Assembly (NCBI RefSeq): GCF_025770785.1
Contig: NZ_JANZLA010000005.1
Span: 252,146 to 316,145, forward strand
Length of the DNA: 64,000 bases
Direction of reading: 5' to 3'
Origin: Cellulomonas sp. SG140
GTDB taxonomy: Bacteria > Actinomycetota > Actinomycetes > Actinomycetales > Cellulomonadaceae
Numbering within the stretch: position 1 is the first letter of the stretch; each line of letters begins with the position of its first letter. Under the pieces are notes generated by a model. It did no database searches. It was not told where the DNA came from and saw only the letters and a list, made by a program, of their open reading frames with translations. This document shows positions 7,939 through 15,640 of this stretch, piece after piece. A program made the position numbers and the translations under genes.

Positions 7939-9213
7939 TCACTTGGTGGCCGCAGCGGCCTTCGTCTGGGCCGTCTTCAGGGCGTCGGCCGGAGAGGCCG
8001 AGCCGGACAGCGCGCTCTGCACCGCGGTCCACAGCTGCTCGGAGATCTTCGGGTACTTGGTGCCCAGGTTGTCGCTGGTGCGGCCCTTGGCGGCCTTGAC
8101 CGCGTCGACCCACGGCTGCAGCGAGGAGTCCTTGGCCAGCAGGGCGGTCTGCCCGTCGGCCGTCGGCGGGATGTAGTACGCGAAGGTGGTGGCCGTCTGC
8201 ACCATGCCGTCGGTGCTGGTCATGCAGTCGACGATCTTCTTGGTGGTCGCGTAGCGCTTGGTGTCCTTCTGCACGGGCATCTCGATGAACTCGCCACCGG
8301 TCGGGGCCGGCGCGGCACCGCCGGTCTTCGCCGGGATGGTGATGACGCCGGTGGGGAACTTCGCCTTCTTGGCGGCGTCCACCTGCCAGGTGCCGTTCTC
8401 ACCGAAGGCGAAGTCGCCGGTGAGGAACTCCTCCCACGTGGTGTTCTGCGAGTTCTGGATCACCGAGTTGGGCGCCAGGCCCTGCTTGACCCAGTCGGTC
8501 CACAGCTGCAGCGCCGAGGTCGCCTCCGGGGAGTCCAGCTGCGTGAGGTTGGCGCCGGCGCCCCAGAACCAGGGCAGGAACTGGAACGAGCCCTCCTCGG
8601 TGCCGATGCCCGCGAAGGTGATGCCCTTGTGGCCGGCGGCCTTCACCTTCTGCAGCGCGGCGGTCAGGCTGTCCCAGTCCTTGATGGACGTGGGGTCGAT
8701 GCCGGCGGCGTCGAGGATCGACTTGTTGTAGTAGAGCGCGAGGGTGTTGGCGCCGATCGGGATGCCGTACGTCTTGCCGTTCATCTGACCGGCGGCGAGC
8801 AGGTTCGGGTCGATCTTCGAGGTGTCGAGGCCGAACTCGTCGGTGGTGGTGAGCATGCCGGTGTCCGCCAGCGTGGAGACCGCCGGGTTGTCCAGCAGGA
8901 TCACGTCCGGTGCGGTGCCCTCCTGCGCGGCCAGCAGCGCCTGGTTGGTCAGGGCGGTGGTGTCGTACGCCGTGCGCTGCACGGTCACGCCCGCGGCGTC
9001 GCCGCAGGACTGGACGCGCTTGGCCCAGCTGGACGAGGCGTCGTGCTGGGGGTACGGGTCCCACCAGGTGTAGGTCTTGCTGCCGCCGCCGGCGGCGCTC
9101 GCGGTGCTCCCAGCGCCGGCCCCGGCGCTCGACGAGCAGGCCGCCAGGCTGGCGACCGTCACGGCGATGCCCAGCGCGCCGAGGGCGCGCCGGTGGGTGG
9201 AGATGCGCATCAC
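7939..9213 (-). CDS. Sugar ABC transporter solute-binding lipoprotein
   Basis: This is a 424-residue extracellular binding protein of the family 1 type. A short basic N-terminus is followed by a hydrophobic stretch and the lipobox SLAAC, so Cys26 should be lipidated. After it come a Ser/Gly/Ala spacer and a mature domain starting near KTYTWWDPYPQHD. It would capture the sugar for the two permeases encoded next. The start is either the GTG at 9213 or the ATG directly after it at 9210; an AAGGAGG site sits 6 or 9 bases away, so both are possible. It follows lacI by 66 bases in the same direction, which makes lacI the first gene of the operon. Confidence 0.93.
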   Translation of the reverse strand: MMRISTHRRALGALGIAVTVASLAACSSSAGAGAGSTASAAGGGSKTYTWWDPYPQHDASSSWAKRVQSCGDAAGVTVQRTAYDTTALTNQALLAAQEGTAPDVILLDNPAVSTLADTGMLTTTDEFGLDTSKIDPNLLAAGQMNGKTYGIPIGANTLALYYNKSILDAAGIDPTSIKDWDSLTAALQKVKAAGHKGITFAGIGTEEGSFQFLPWFWGAGANLTQLDSPEATSALQLWTDWVKQGLAPNSVIQNSQNTTWEEFLTGDFAFGENGTWQVDAAKKAKFPTGVITIPAKTGGAAPAPTGGEFIEMPVQKDTKRYATTKKIVDCMTSTDGMVQTATTFAYYIPPTADGQTALLAKDSSLQPWVDAVKAAKGRTSDNLGTKYPKISEQLWTAVQSALSGSASPADALKTAQTKAAAATK

Positions 9214-9279
9214 GGTGTTCCTCCTTGAATCAGTGATGAGTGCAGCTGCGCCGGTGGGTGGGCCGCCGGCGCATGACGG

Positions 9280-10308
9280 TCAGCGGGCGCCGGTGGGCGG
9301 CGCCGCTGTGCTCCCCCTGTCCACGAGCTCCGGCGAGATGAACCGGACCACGTGCGGCTCTGTGCGGCCCGCCGCCGACTCGATCCGCCGGACCAGCTGG
9401 CGCACGGCCATCTGCCCCAGGCGGTCGGGTGCGCTCTCGATCGAGGAGAACGGCAGCGAGAAGGTGCGGGCGAACTCGTCGGAGTAGCGCCCGATGACGG
9501 ACATGTCCTGCGGGGAGGTCAGGCCCCGCTCGCGCAGCACGGCGGGCAGCGCGGCCGCGGCGGCCTCGTTGTTCACCAGCAGGCCGGTGACGCCGGGGTG
9601 GGCGTCCAGCGCCGCGTGCAGGTCCCGGCCGACGTCCGGCTGGTGCGAGGAGCCGAAGATGGCGTGCAGCCTCACGTCGCGCAGCTCGGCCTCCTCCGCT
9701 GCTGCGTCCGCCAGCCGCCAGACGTAGGCGCCGCCACGCTCGACGACGTGCTCCGGCTGCGAGACCAGCAGCAGCTCGCGGTGGCCGAGCCGGGCGAGGT
9801 GCTCGACCATGAGACGACCGGCCTCGGCGAAGTCGAGGTCGAACACGTCGAGGTGGCGGGGGTCGGCGGGGAGCCCGACGAGGGCGCCCGGCTGCTCGGC
9901 GGCCCGCAGCACCTCGAGCCGGTCGTCCCGGTCGGCGACGTTGAGCAGCACCACGCCGTCGACCATCCGCGAGTCCGTGATGCGCTTCAGCGCCCGGGCG
10001 CCGTCCGGCTCGGACACCAGCAGGATGTCGTAGCCCAGCTCCCGGGCGGTGTTGGAGACGCCGAGGATGTACTGCAGCATCGCCGGGGCGAACTCGTCCT
10101 CGAAGAACTGCGCGAGCAGGCCGATCACCTGGGTCTGCGCCGTCGCCAGCGCACGTGCGCCGGCGTTGGGCGTGTAGCCCAGCTCCTCGACGGCGCGGCG
10201 GACGCGCTCCTGGATCTCCGGCGACGTCGACTTCTTCCCCGACAGCACGTTCGAGGCCGTGCTGCGGGAGACACCCGCGAGGCGGGCCACGTCCCCGATC
10301 GTCGTCAT
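9280..10308 (-). CDS. LacI-family transcriptional regulator of the arabinoside/sugar operon
   Basis: This 342-residue repressor has an N-terminal helix-turn-helix (TIGDVARLAGVSRSTASNVLSG, residues 2-23), followed by the hinge (NAGARALAT) and a periplasmic-binding-protein-like effector domain. Proteins of this family bind a sugar and then release palindromic operators. A perfect palindrome directly downstream of a good -10 box precedes the gene, so it probably represses itself and the five transport and hydrolase genes after it. The ATG at 10308 has a GAGGA site. The inducer is expected to be the imported oligosaccharide or its product; its identity is not visible. Confidence 0.93.
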   Translation of the reverse strand: MTTIGDVARLAGVSRSTASNVLSGKKSTSPEIQERVRRAVEELGYTPNAGARALATAQTQVIGLLAQFFEDEFAPAMLQYILGVSNTARELGYDILLVSEPDGARALKRITDSRMVDGVVLLNVADRDDRLEVLRAAEQPGALVGLPADPRHLDVFDLDFAEAGRLMVEHLARLGHRELLLVSQPEHVVERGGAYVWRLADAAAEEAELRDVRLHAIFGSSHQPDVGRDLHAALDAHPGVTGLLVNNEAAAAALPAVLRERGLTSPQDMSVIGRYSDEFARTFSLPFSSIESAPDRLGQMAVRQLVRRIESAAGRTEPHVVRFISPELVDRGSTAAPPTGAR

Positions 10309-10330
10309 CGTCCATCCTCACGGTGCGGCA

Positions 10331-10374
10331 GCGAACCGGTTCGCAGATTACGCACACGTGAGCGCGTCAGGCAA
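10331..10374 (-). promoter_or_regulatory. lacI operon promoter with overlapping LacI operator
   Basis: On the minus strand a -35 box TTGCCT (10374-10369), an 18-base spacer and a -10 box TAATCT (10350-10345) form a good sigma-70-type promoter. The 14-base perfect palindrome GCGAACCGGTTCGC (10331-10344) follows the -10 box directly and covers the expected transcription start, an ideal position for repression. The central CG and AACCGGTT core are typical of LacI-family operators. Confidence 0.8.
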
Positions 10375-10539
10375 GCACCGATGTGGCGCCCGTCACGCCG
10401 GACGCGAGCGCCCTGAAGGGCCAGCAGACGGCTGCATGCGGTCTGACCTGCGACGATGTACCGACAGGGCGTGCGAGCGCCGACATCCTCGTGCTCGCGA
10501 AGTCATCCGCGCAGATCGCCTCCGGCGCTCGCTCGCGGA

Positions 10540-10549
10540 GAACCGGTTC
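10540..10549. promoter_or_regulatory. Second LacI operator-like site
   Basis: GAACCGGTTC repeats the central ten bases of the operator at 10331-10344, 207 bases away. It could be an auxiliary site for looping or could serve nothing. The surrounding four bases match less well. Confidence 0.45.
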
Positions 10550-10589
10550 GCCGCGGAGGCCGGCCGAGCCGTCGACGCCCCGGAACCAC

Positions 10590-10624
10590 GACGGGGCGCC
10601 GTCCCGCCTGGACGACGCCCCGTC
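10590..10624 (-). terminator. Terminator after the SDR gene
   Basis: GACGGGGCG (10590-10598) pairs with CGCCCCGTC (10616-10624). The hairpin lies just past the stop of the minus-strand SDR gene. Confidence 0.65.
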
Positions 10625-10631
10625 GGTGCGA

Positions 10632-11399
10632 TCAGATCGCCGACCACCCGCCGTCGCACGGGATCACTGCACCGTTGACGTTGCTCGCGTCGTCGGACAG
10701 CAGCCACGTGATCAGCGCCGCGAGCTGGTCCGGCTGCGCCACCGACGTGACCATCGCCTGCATGAAGGGGCCGAGCACCGCACCCGCGTGCGCCGAGTGG
10801 AACGGGGCCTCGATGTTGGTCGCCACCGCGCCCGGCGCCACGGCGTTGCACCGCACCCCGTCGCCCTTGTAGAAGACCGCCGTGGCCTTGGTCAGCCCGT
10901 TCACCGCGTGCTTCGAGGCGGTGTACGCCACGCCGGACGCAGACGCCCGCAGGCTGGCCTCCGACGAGACGTTCACGATCGCGCCCTTTCCCGCCGCGAG
11001 CATCAGCGGCAGCACCGCCCGGGTGGTGCGCATGGGCGCGGTCAGGTTGATCCGCAGCACGCGCTCCCACGTCTCGTCGTCCACCTCGGCGGGCGGCAGG
11101 AACGCGTCCATGATCCCGGCGACGTTGGCCAGGCCGTCCACGCGCCCACCTGCCGCGGCGACCACGCGGTCCACCACCTCCTGCGCGGAGATGTCGCCCG
11201 GCACGGTGACGAACGTCAGTCCCGGGTTCTCCTCGACCAGCTCGGCCAGCCGGCTCTCCACGACGTCGGTCGCCACCACCGTGGCCCCCTCGCGGGCCAG
11301 TCGGAGCGCCGTCGCCTTGCCGATGCCGGAGCCCGCCCCGGTGACGATCACCGTCCGGCCGTCGAACCGACCGGGTACCAGTGCAGCTTCAGGAGACAT
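10632..11399 (-). CDS. SDR-family NAD(P)-dependent oxidoreductase
   Basis: This is a classical short-chain dehydrogenase of 255 residues. The nucleotide-binding motif TGAGSGIG is near residue 20. It is followed by the LANVAG motif (in place of the usual NNAG) near 92, the catalytic Ser in IVNVSSEAS, the YTASKHA motif (Tyr-x-x-x-Lys) near 158, and the PGAVATNI segment. The C-terminal CDGGWSAI ending is common in this family. The enzyme should be a cytoplasmic dehydrogenase or reductase; the substrate is unknown. The ATG at 11399 was chosen because it leaves the normal 15-residue lead to the Rossmann fold. It is read divergently from the flavodoxin-like gene. Confidence 0.9.
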   Translation of the reverse strand: MSPEAALVPGRFDGRTVIVTGAGSGIGKATALRLAREGATVVATDVVESRLAELVEENPGLTFVTVPGDISAQEVVDRVVAAAGGRVDGLANVAGIMDAFLPPAEVDDETWERVLRINLTAPMRTTRAVLPLMLAAGKGAIVNVSSEASLRASASGVAYTASKHAVNGLTKATAVFYKGDGVRCNAVAPGAVATNIEAPFHSAHAGAVLGPFMQAMVTSVAQPDQLAALITWLLSDDASNVNGAVIPCDGGWSAI

Positions 11400-11539
11400 C
11401 GTCGTCCCTCTCGACGCGGGTCCGGACGACCCGGCCGGTCGCCCGCCCTCGGTGCCGACGCTAGGAGCGCCGCGGGGCGCCGACAAGCACTGCCACCGTC
11501 CCGCACGGGTGAACGGCGCGCGCGCCGAAGGGGGTCGCC

Positions 11540-11579
11540 GGGGCGCGCCAGGCCGGGCCCTTCGGCCCTGGCGCGCCCC
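11540..11579. other. Strong hairpin inside a divergent intergenic region
   Basis: GGGGCGCGCCAGG (11540-11552) pairs perfectly with CCTGGCGCGCCCC (11567-11579), and the loop contains CTTCGG. It lies 60 bases before the flavodoxin-like gene and behind the divergent SDR gene, so it is not an obvious end-of-gene terminator for either. A leader attenuator or the end of a small transcript are the options. Confidence 0.45.
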
Positions 11580-11640
11580 TGACCAGCGAGAAACGCTGGA
11601 GGGGTCACCAGACCGCAACGGAGCGTTCGGAGGACGGGCG

Positions 11641-12153
11641 ATGAAGGCACTCGTGGTGTACGAGTCGATGTTCGGCAACACCCAGCAGATCGCGCAGGCG
11701 GTGGCGGCCGGTCTCGGCAAGCACGTCGAGGTCGAGGTGACCGAGGTGGGCCTGGCGCCCGACGAGATCTCCGCCGAGCTGGACCTGCTCGTGGTCGGCG
11801 CGCCGACCCACGCGTTCGGCATGAGCCGCGCCAGCACCCGCGCCGATGCCGTGAAGCAGGCGCCCGGCGGCACGATCGTCTCGACCGGCCGGGGCGTGCG
11901 CGAGTGGCTGGAGACGGTGCACCCGGGCGGCGTCGGCACGATGGTCGCCGCCTTCGACACGCGCGTCCGGACGCCGCTGCCAGGGTCCGCCGCCCACAAG
12001 GTCGCCAAGGCGCTGCAGCGCCTGGCCTTCCCCGAGGTGTCCGACCCCGAGACGTTCTGGGTGAAGGACAGCACCGGCCCGCTCAAGGACGGTGAGCTGG
12101 AGCGCGCCGAGCGCTGGGGCAGCGACCTGGGGCTGCTGGTCAACAGTCGCTGA
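11641..12153 (+). CDS. Flavodoxin-like domain protein
   Basis: This is a 170-residue cytoplasmic protein with a flavodoxin fold. The FMN phosphate-binding loop is YESMFGNTQQIA at residues 7-18. LDLLVVGAPTHAFGMS (near 55) and the STGRGVREWLE region make up the isoalloxazine side. Proteins of this small class are found in actinobacteria as electron carriers or stress-linked flavoproteins, and the partner is unknown. A GGAGG site precedes the ATG by 8 bases. The next gene starts 26 bases after its stop on the same strand, so the two are probably co-transcribed. Confidence 0.85.
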   Translation: MKALVVYESMFGNTQQIAQAVAAGLGKHVEVEVTEVGLAPDEISAELDLLVVGAPTHAFGMSRASTRADAVKQAPGGTIVSTGRGVREWLETVHPGGVGTMVAAFDTRVRTPLPGSAAHKVAKALQRLAFPEVSDPETFWVKDSTGPLKDGELERAERWGSDLGLLVNSR

Positions 12154-12179
12154 CGGCCGGGCCGGCAGGGGGTGCCGCG

Positions 12180-13109
12180 ATGGACGGTGACGTCGTCCTG
12201 GTCGCCGGGGCCACCGGCGAGCTCGGCGGTCTGATCGTCCGGGGGTTGCTGGCCGAGGGCCGGCAGGTCCGTGCCCTGGTGCGACCGGTCACCGACGCCA
12301 CCGCTCTGGTCGCGGCCGGTGCGCAGGTGGTCCGCGGGGACCTGCGGGACCTGGGCAGCCTGTCGGACGCGCTGGCGGGCGTCGGCACGGTGGTCACCAC
12401 GGTCACGGCGATCACGCGGATCATGACGGGACCGACCGACCTGACGATCGCCGGGGTGGACGGCGACGGGAACCTGAACCTGATCCGGGCGGCCGACCGG
12501 GCGGGGGTCCGCCGGTTCGTCTTCGTGTCGGCGGCGGGCATGGGCGACGAGATGGCGCGGCTGTCGCCGATGATGGCGGGCAAGTGGGAGGCCGAGAAGT
12601 TGCTGGCCACGACGTCGATGCGACGGGTCGTCGTCCGCCCCGACATGTTCCAGGAGGCCTGGCTGGGCCGGTCGGCGGGCTTCGTCCCCGGTGCGGGACG
12701 GATGCTCGTCTACGGCCGGGGCCGGACGCCGCACCGGTACGTGGCGATGGCCGACGTCGCAACGCTGTGCGTGCGGCTCGCGACGATGGACGAGCCGCCC
12801 CGGCTGGTCGAGTTCGGCGGTCCGGATGCGCACACCGTCCTCGACGTGGTGCACCTCTACGAGCAGGCCGCGCGCGTGCGGGTGCGCGTGCGGCACGTGC
12901 CGCGGTTCGCCCTGTCCGTCGGGCGGCGCGCGACGGCGCGGCTCCGGCCCGGGCTGTCGTCTCTGATGGGCCTCGCGCTGAACGGTGACCTGCACGCGGC
13001 GACGTGGGACGACCAGCCTCTGCGGGACGCAGGCATCGCGCCACGGTCGGTCCGCGCCTTCGTCGAGGCGAGCGTGGCCGGCGACCGCCCGCTGGGTGCG
13101 GCGGCCTGA
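12180..13109 (+). CDS. NAD(P)-binding atypical SDR (NmrA/YwnB-like) protein
   Basis: This 309-residue protein has an N-terminal Rossmann fold with VAGATGELGG at residues 8-17 (GxxGxxG type). A DLRDLGSLSDALAGVGTVV segment follows, and FVFVSAAGMG appears where the strand-five motif belongs. The C-terminal part (ARVRVRVRHVPRFAL) fits NmrA-like proteins that sense or use NAD(P)(H). No classical Tyr-x-x-x-Lys pair is evident, so a redox-sensing or isomerase role is as likely as dehydrogenase activity. AGGGGG precedes the ATG. It ends before a bidirectional terminator. Confidence 0.85.
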   Translation: MDGDVVLVAGATGELGGLIVRGLLAEGRQVRALVRPVTDATALVAAGAQVVRGDLRDLGSLSDALAGVGTVVTTVTAITRIMTGPTDLTIAGVDGDGNLNLIRAADRAGVRRFVFVSAAGMGDEMARLSPMMAGKWEAEKLLATTSMRRVVVRPDMFQEAWLGRSAGFVPGAGRMLVYGRGRTPHRYVAMADVATLCVRLATMDEPPRLVEFGGPDAHTVLDVVHLYEQAARVRVRVRHVPRFALSVGRRATARLRPGLSSLMGLALNGDLHAATWDDQPLRDAGIAPRSVRAFVEASVAGDRPLGAAA

Positions 13110-13182
13110 CCTGCGTTCACCAGGGCGCGGCGGAGAGGTACAGCCACGCCCCCGGACCGCGGACCCCCGGGCGGACGCAGAG

Positions 13183-13212
13183 ACGCCCCGGACCGTCCAC
13201 GGTCCGGGGCGT
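13183..13212. terminator. Bidirectional terminator between convergent genes
   Basis: ACGCCCCGGACCGT (13183-13196) and ACGGTCCGGGGCGT (13199-13212) form a near-continuous stem. It lies between the stop of the NAD(P)-binding protein gene (plus) and that of the small membrane protein gene (minus). Confidence 0.75.
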
Positions 13213-13238
13213 GTCGTCAGTGAGTGGCCGGCCCTGCG

Positions 13239-13460
13239 TCAGCGCAGGACGGCGGCCAGCACCCCGGTGACGAGGAGGGTGGCGAGCGACCACGCCACCA
13301 CGCTGCCGACGACGTAGCCGACGAAGGCGAGCTTGCCGGCCCGGTCCGGGCCGTAGCTGGGGGTGCGACCGAAGTAGATCTGCTCGCCGAGGTCGCGGAT
13401 CCGGGCGGCGGCACGGCGGGCGAGCTGGGGCTCGACGCGCGCCAGGGACAGCGTGGTCAT
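13239..13460 (-). CDS. Small membrane protein, unknown function
   Basis: This is a 73-residue protein I do not recognise. It has a basic, Arg/Ala-rich N-terminal half (QLARRAAARIRDLGEQIYFG) and one C-terminal transmembrane helix (about residues 46-70: KLAFVGYVVGSVVAWSLATLLVTGVLAAVL). The coding pattern (GC-rich third positions), a clear hydrophobic segment and a terminator right after the stop support a real gene. The start is preceded by AAGGAG in the sense direction. Confidence 0.65.
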   Translation of the reverse strand: MTTLSLARVEPQLARRAAARIRDLGEQIYFGRTPSYGPDRAGKLAFVGYVVGSVVAWSLATLLVTGVLAAVLR

Positions 13461-13600
13461 GGTGGTGCGCTCCTTGTGGGTGCGTGAGGCGGGTGCCGGG
13501 GTTGCCGACGTGTCCCATGGTCCCGGGACCCCACCATCATGTCATGGGCGTTAAGGCCTATGACTCATGACCTGCCTGGTCGGACGCGAATCTCGCGGCT

Positions 13601-13617
13601 CGGGACACCGTGTCCCG
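13601..13617. promoter_or_regulatory. Perfect palindrome between minus-strand genes
   Basis: CGGGACAC-C-GTGTCCCG is a perfect 8-base inverted repeat around one base. It lies just after the stop of the NTF2-like gene and upstream of the small membrane protein gene. With a one-base centre it reads more like a protein-binding site than a terminator, but a short hairpin is possible. Confidence 0.4.
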
Positions 13618-13625
13618 CGGTGCGG

Positions 13626-14039
13626 TCAGCTCGTCGCGCGATCCCGTCCGTAGGCGTCGCCCAGGATCGACTCGGTGTGCAGCGCGCACACCCACGTCCC
13701 GTCCCGCCGGACCCACGTCGAGGCGTCCGCGGCATCGAAGGCGACGTCCGCACCGTCCACCTCGAGGTCTTCGTGCACCCGGTACGCCACGACGACCACG
13801 TCGTCGGTCACCCGGTGCACCAGCAGGTCGGTGATCGCGTACGACCGCAGGGTCCAGCCGCCCGAGCTCATCATCGCGCCGAGCGTCGCGCGGTCGATCT
13901 TCGCGGCGCCGCTGGCACCCGCCACCACGGTCGGCTCGTCGGACAGGGCGGTCGCTGCCGCCGCGTCCCGCTCCACCATCGCGTCCCAGAACCGGTGCTC
14001 CAGCGAGCTCAGCAGCTCGGTCAGCTCGTCGTCCGCCAT
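13626..14039 (-). CDS. NTF2-like (DUF4440/SnoaL-type) protein
   Basis: This 137-residue protein has the order of elements seen in DUF4440 and related NTF2-like folds. It opens with a helix (LTELLSSLEHRFWDAMVERDAAAATALSD), followed by a strand-rich section with the DDVVVVAYRVHEDLEVDGAD segment and a C-terminal TWVRRDGTWVCALHTES pattern (RRDGxWxxxxHxxS) typical of such proteins. Members are enzymes of many sorts or simple ligand binders, and nothing here points to one. The ATG at 14039 has GGGGAG eight bases upstream. It is followed by the palindrome at 13601-13617. Confidence 0.8.
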   Translation of the reverse strand: MADDELTELLSSLEHRFWDAMVERDAAAATALSDEPTVVAGASGAAKIDRATLGAMMSSGGWTLRSYAITDLLVHRVTDDVVVVAYRVHEDLEVDGADVAFDAADASTWVRRDGTWVCALHTESILGDAYGRDRATS

Positions 14040-14119
14040 CTCGACCACTCCCCGATGTCGTCGCGCGCCCGACGGGTGCGCCGTCGGGTCAGCATCGCGC
14101 CGACCACCGACACAGCACC

Positions 14120-15127
14120 TCAGCCGCCGGCGGCACCGTCCTCGAACCACGCGGATGTCGGTTCGAGCAGCTCGGCGAGCCACCCGGGCACGGCGTCGGA
14201 CCACTCGGACGCCTCCTGCGGCGGTGCGCCGTGCAGCGCCCGGCGCCACGCCAGCGCCCGCCCGACGCACCCTGTCCACGCCGCGAGCCGGGCCAGCCGC
14301 ACCCCCTCGGGTCCCTCGACCTCCCACCCGGACAGGTAGGCGTCGCGGGTCGCGCGCAGCGCGGGGTGCTCGGCGGGCAGCCCCGACGTGGCAGCCATGC
14401 TGCGCAGCGTGACCAGGAGGGTGCTGAAGGGGTGCGCGACGCAGGCGTCGCCCCAGTCGAAGAACCGGTCGGGGCGGCCGGATCGGTCAGCGGGCAGCAC
14501 GTTGCCGGCGTGGAGGTCGTCGTGCTGCACGCTCGCCGGCTCGGACCCGAGCGTGCCGCCACCGGCCGCGAGCTCGGCACAGGCGTCCGCGAACGCCGGC
14601 CGCAGGCGCAGCAGGGCGGCCCGCACAGCGCCGTCCAGCGGCAGCAGCGGGTCGTCCAGCAGCTCGTCGAGCAGCGCGGGCAGTGCCGTGGGTCGCTGGT
14701 CGGGGACGCCGAGCGCGAGCAGCTCCGCGGTGTGCGGCGCCACCGCCCGCTGCAGCCCGGCGTACTCCCGCACGAAGCGGGTCCAGCCCGCCGGTTGCGC
14801 CCCGTCGGCCCGTTCGCGCAGCGGCGTCCCACCGTCCGGCAGCAGCAGCCAGCCCTCGTCGTCGTCCGTCGCCAGCGGGGTCAGCACCAGGTCCGGGACC
14901 CACGCCGCGAGGGCCTGGTTCAGCGGTGCCTCGTAGCCCGTCCGGCCACCGCACGCCTTGACCCACACGACTTTGTGGTCCACCGGGAGCCGGTGCACCG
15001 CGGACCAGGGCCGTCGTTTCACCAGCTCCGCCGGACCGGTAGGCCGCGTGCCGAGCTCGAGCAGCCGGTCCGTCGCCCAGGCCAGCGCGCGGTCGGTGCC
15101 TCCCGTGCTCGCGACCGCCTGTTGCAT
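14120..15127 (-). CDS. Aminoglycoside phosphotransferase-family kinase-like protein
   Basis: This 335-residue cytoplasmic protein carries the key motifs of the APH/choline kinase fold. A weak ATP-binding N-lobe includes VVWVKAC, where the lysine is the likely ATP ligand. The Brenner motif QHDDLHAGNVL near residue 200 gives the catalytic Asp and Asn. FFDWGDACVAHPF, near 221, supplies the metal-binding Asp. Actinobacteria hold many such paralogues, which phosphorylate diverse small molecules, and true antibiotic resistance cannot be inferred. The ATG at 15127 leaves a short lead; an upstream extension is low-complexity and basic. Confidence 0.85.
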   Translation of the reverse strand: MQQAVASTGGTDRALAWATDRLLELGTRPTGPAELVKRRPWSAVHRLPVDHKVVWVKACGGRTGYEAPLNQALAAWVPDLVLTPLATDDDEGWLLLPDGGTPLRERADGAQPAGWTRFVREYAGLQRAVAPHTAELLALGVPDQRPTALPALLDELLDDPLLPLDGAVRAALLRLRPAFADACAELAAGGGTLGSEPASVQHDDLHAGNVLPADRSGRPDRFFDWGDACVAHPFSTLLVTLRSMAATSGLPAEHPALRATRDAYLSGWEVEGPEGVRLARLAAWTGCVGRALAWRRALHGAPPQEASEWSDAVPGWLAELLEPTSAWFEDGAAGG

Positions 15128-15216
15128 GGCGCAGACGGTATCCGCGCCCTGGTCGGAGCGGCGCGGAGCTCGCGACCGGACGGACGAACGAGGCCCGGGT
15201 GCTGCTCCGGCCGCGA

Positions 15217-15564
15217 TCAGGCCGCGATCAGGTCGAACGCGTTCCCCTCGGGGTCGGTCAGCGTGACCCACCCGCTGCCGGCGCTGACGCCGCCGAGGCG
15301 GCGGGCGCCGAGCCGCACCAGCCGCTCGGACTCGCGGAGCAGGTCGGCCGTGACCAGGTCGAGGTGCAGGGCGTTGCGGGCCGGCCGGCCCTCGGTGACC
15401 TGCTCGAAGACGATGCGCGGCAGTCCCTGCGCCGCGTCGTCGAGCAGCTCGGCGTGCGCCGGCGAGGCGCCGGGGGCGACGTCGCGGCCCAGTGCGGCGG
15501 CCCAGAACAGGGCGGTCGACTGCGCGTCGTAGGCGTCGAAGGTCAGTCCACGGAAGGTGGCCAT
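15217..15564 (-). CDS. VOC-family protein (glyoxalase/bleomycin-resistance fold)
   Basis: This 115-residue single-domain protein opens with the GLTFDAYDAQSTALFWAAALGR pattern and closes with GSGWVTLTDPEGNAFDLI, both hallmarks of actinobacterial VOC proteins. The middle ALHLDLVTAD strand carries a histidine at a usual metal-ligand place, and the C-terminal EGN provides a further acidic residue. The substrate is unknown. GAGGAG precedes the ATG. It ends 90 bases before the phosphotransferase start and may share its transcript. Confidence 0.88.
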   Translation of the reverse strand: MATFRGLTFDAYDAQSTALFWAAALGRDVAPGASPAHAELLDDAAQGLPRIVFEQVTEGRPARNALHLDLVTADLLRESERLVRLGARRLGGVSAGSGWVTLTDPEGNAFDLIAA

Positions 15565-15640
15565 GGGGATCTCCTCACGGTGGGAAGGGTGGTGGGGGAG
15601 GGCGGTCGGCGGGAACGTGCCGGGCGGCCACCGGGACGGG

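Larger units (their letters stand above)
10309..10631. other. Gene-free stretch between lacI and an SDR gene
   Basis: These 323 bases contain no convincing gene. They hold the lacI promoter and operator at the left end, a second copy of the operator core in the middle, and a terminator hairpin for the SDR gene at the right end. The part between 10375 and 10539 shows nothing I can assign. Confidence 0.6.

Noticed and set aside
14120..15127. Antibiotic-resistance aminoglycoside phosphotransferase
   Set aside because: It has the kinase fold but no features that single out drug substrates; the family is broad in actinobacteria.
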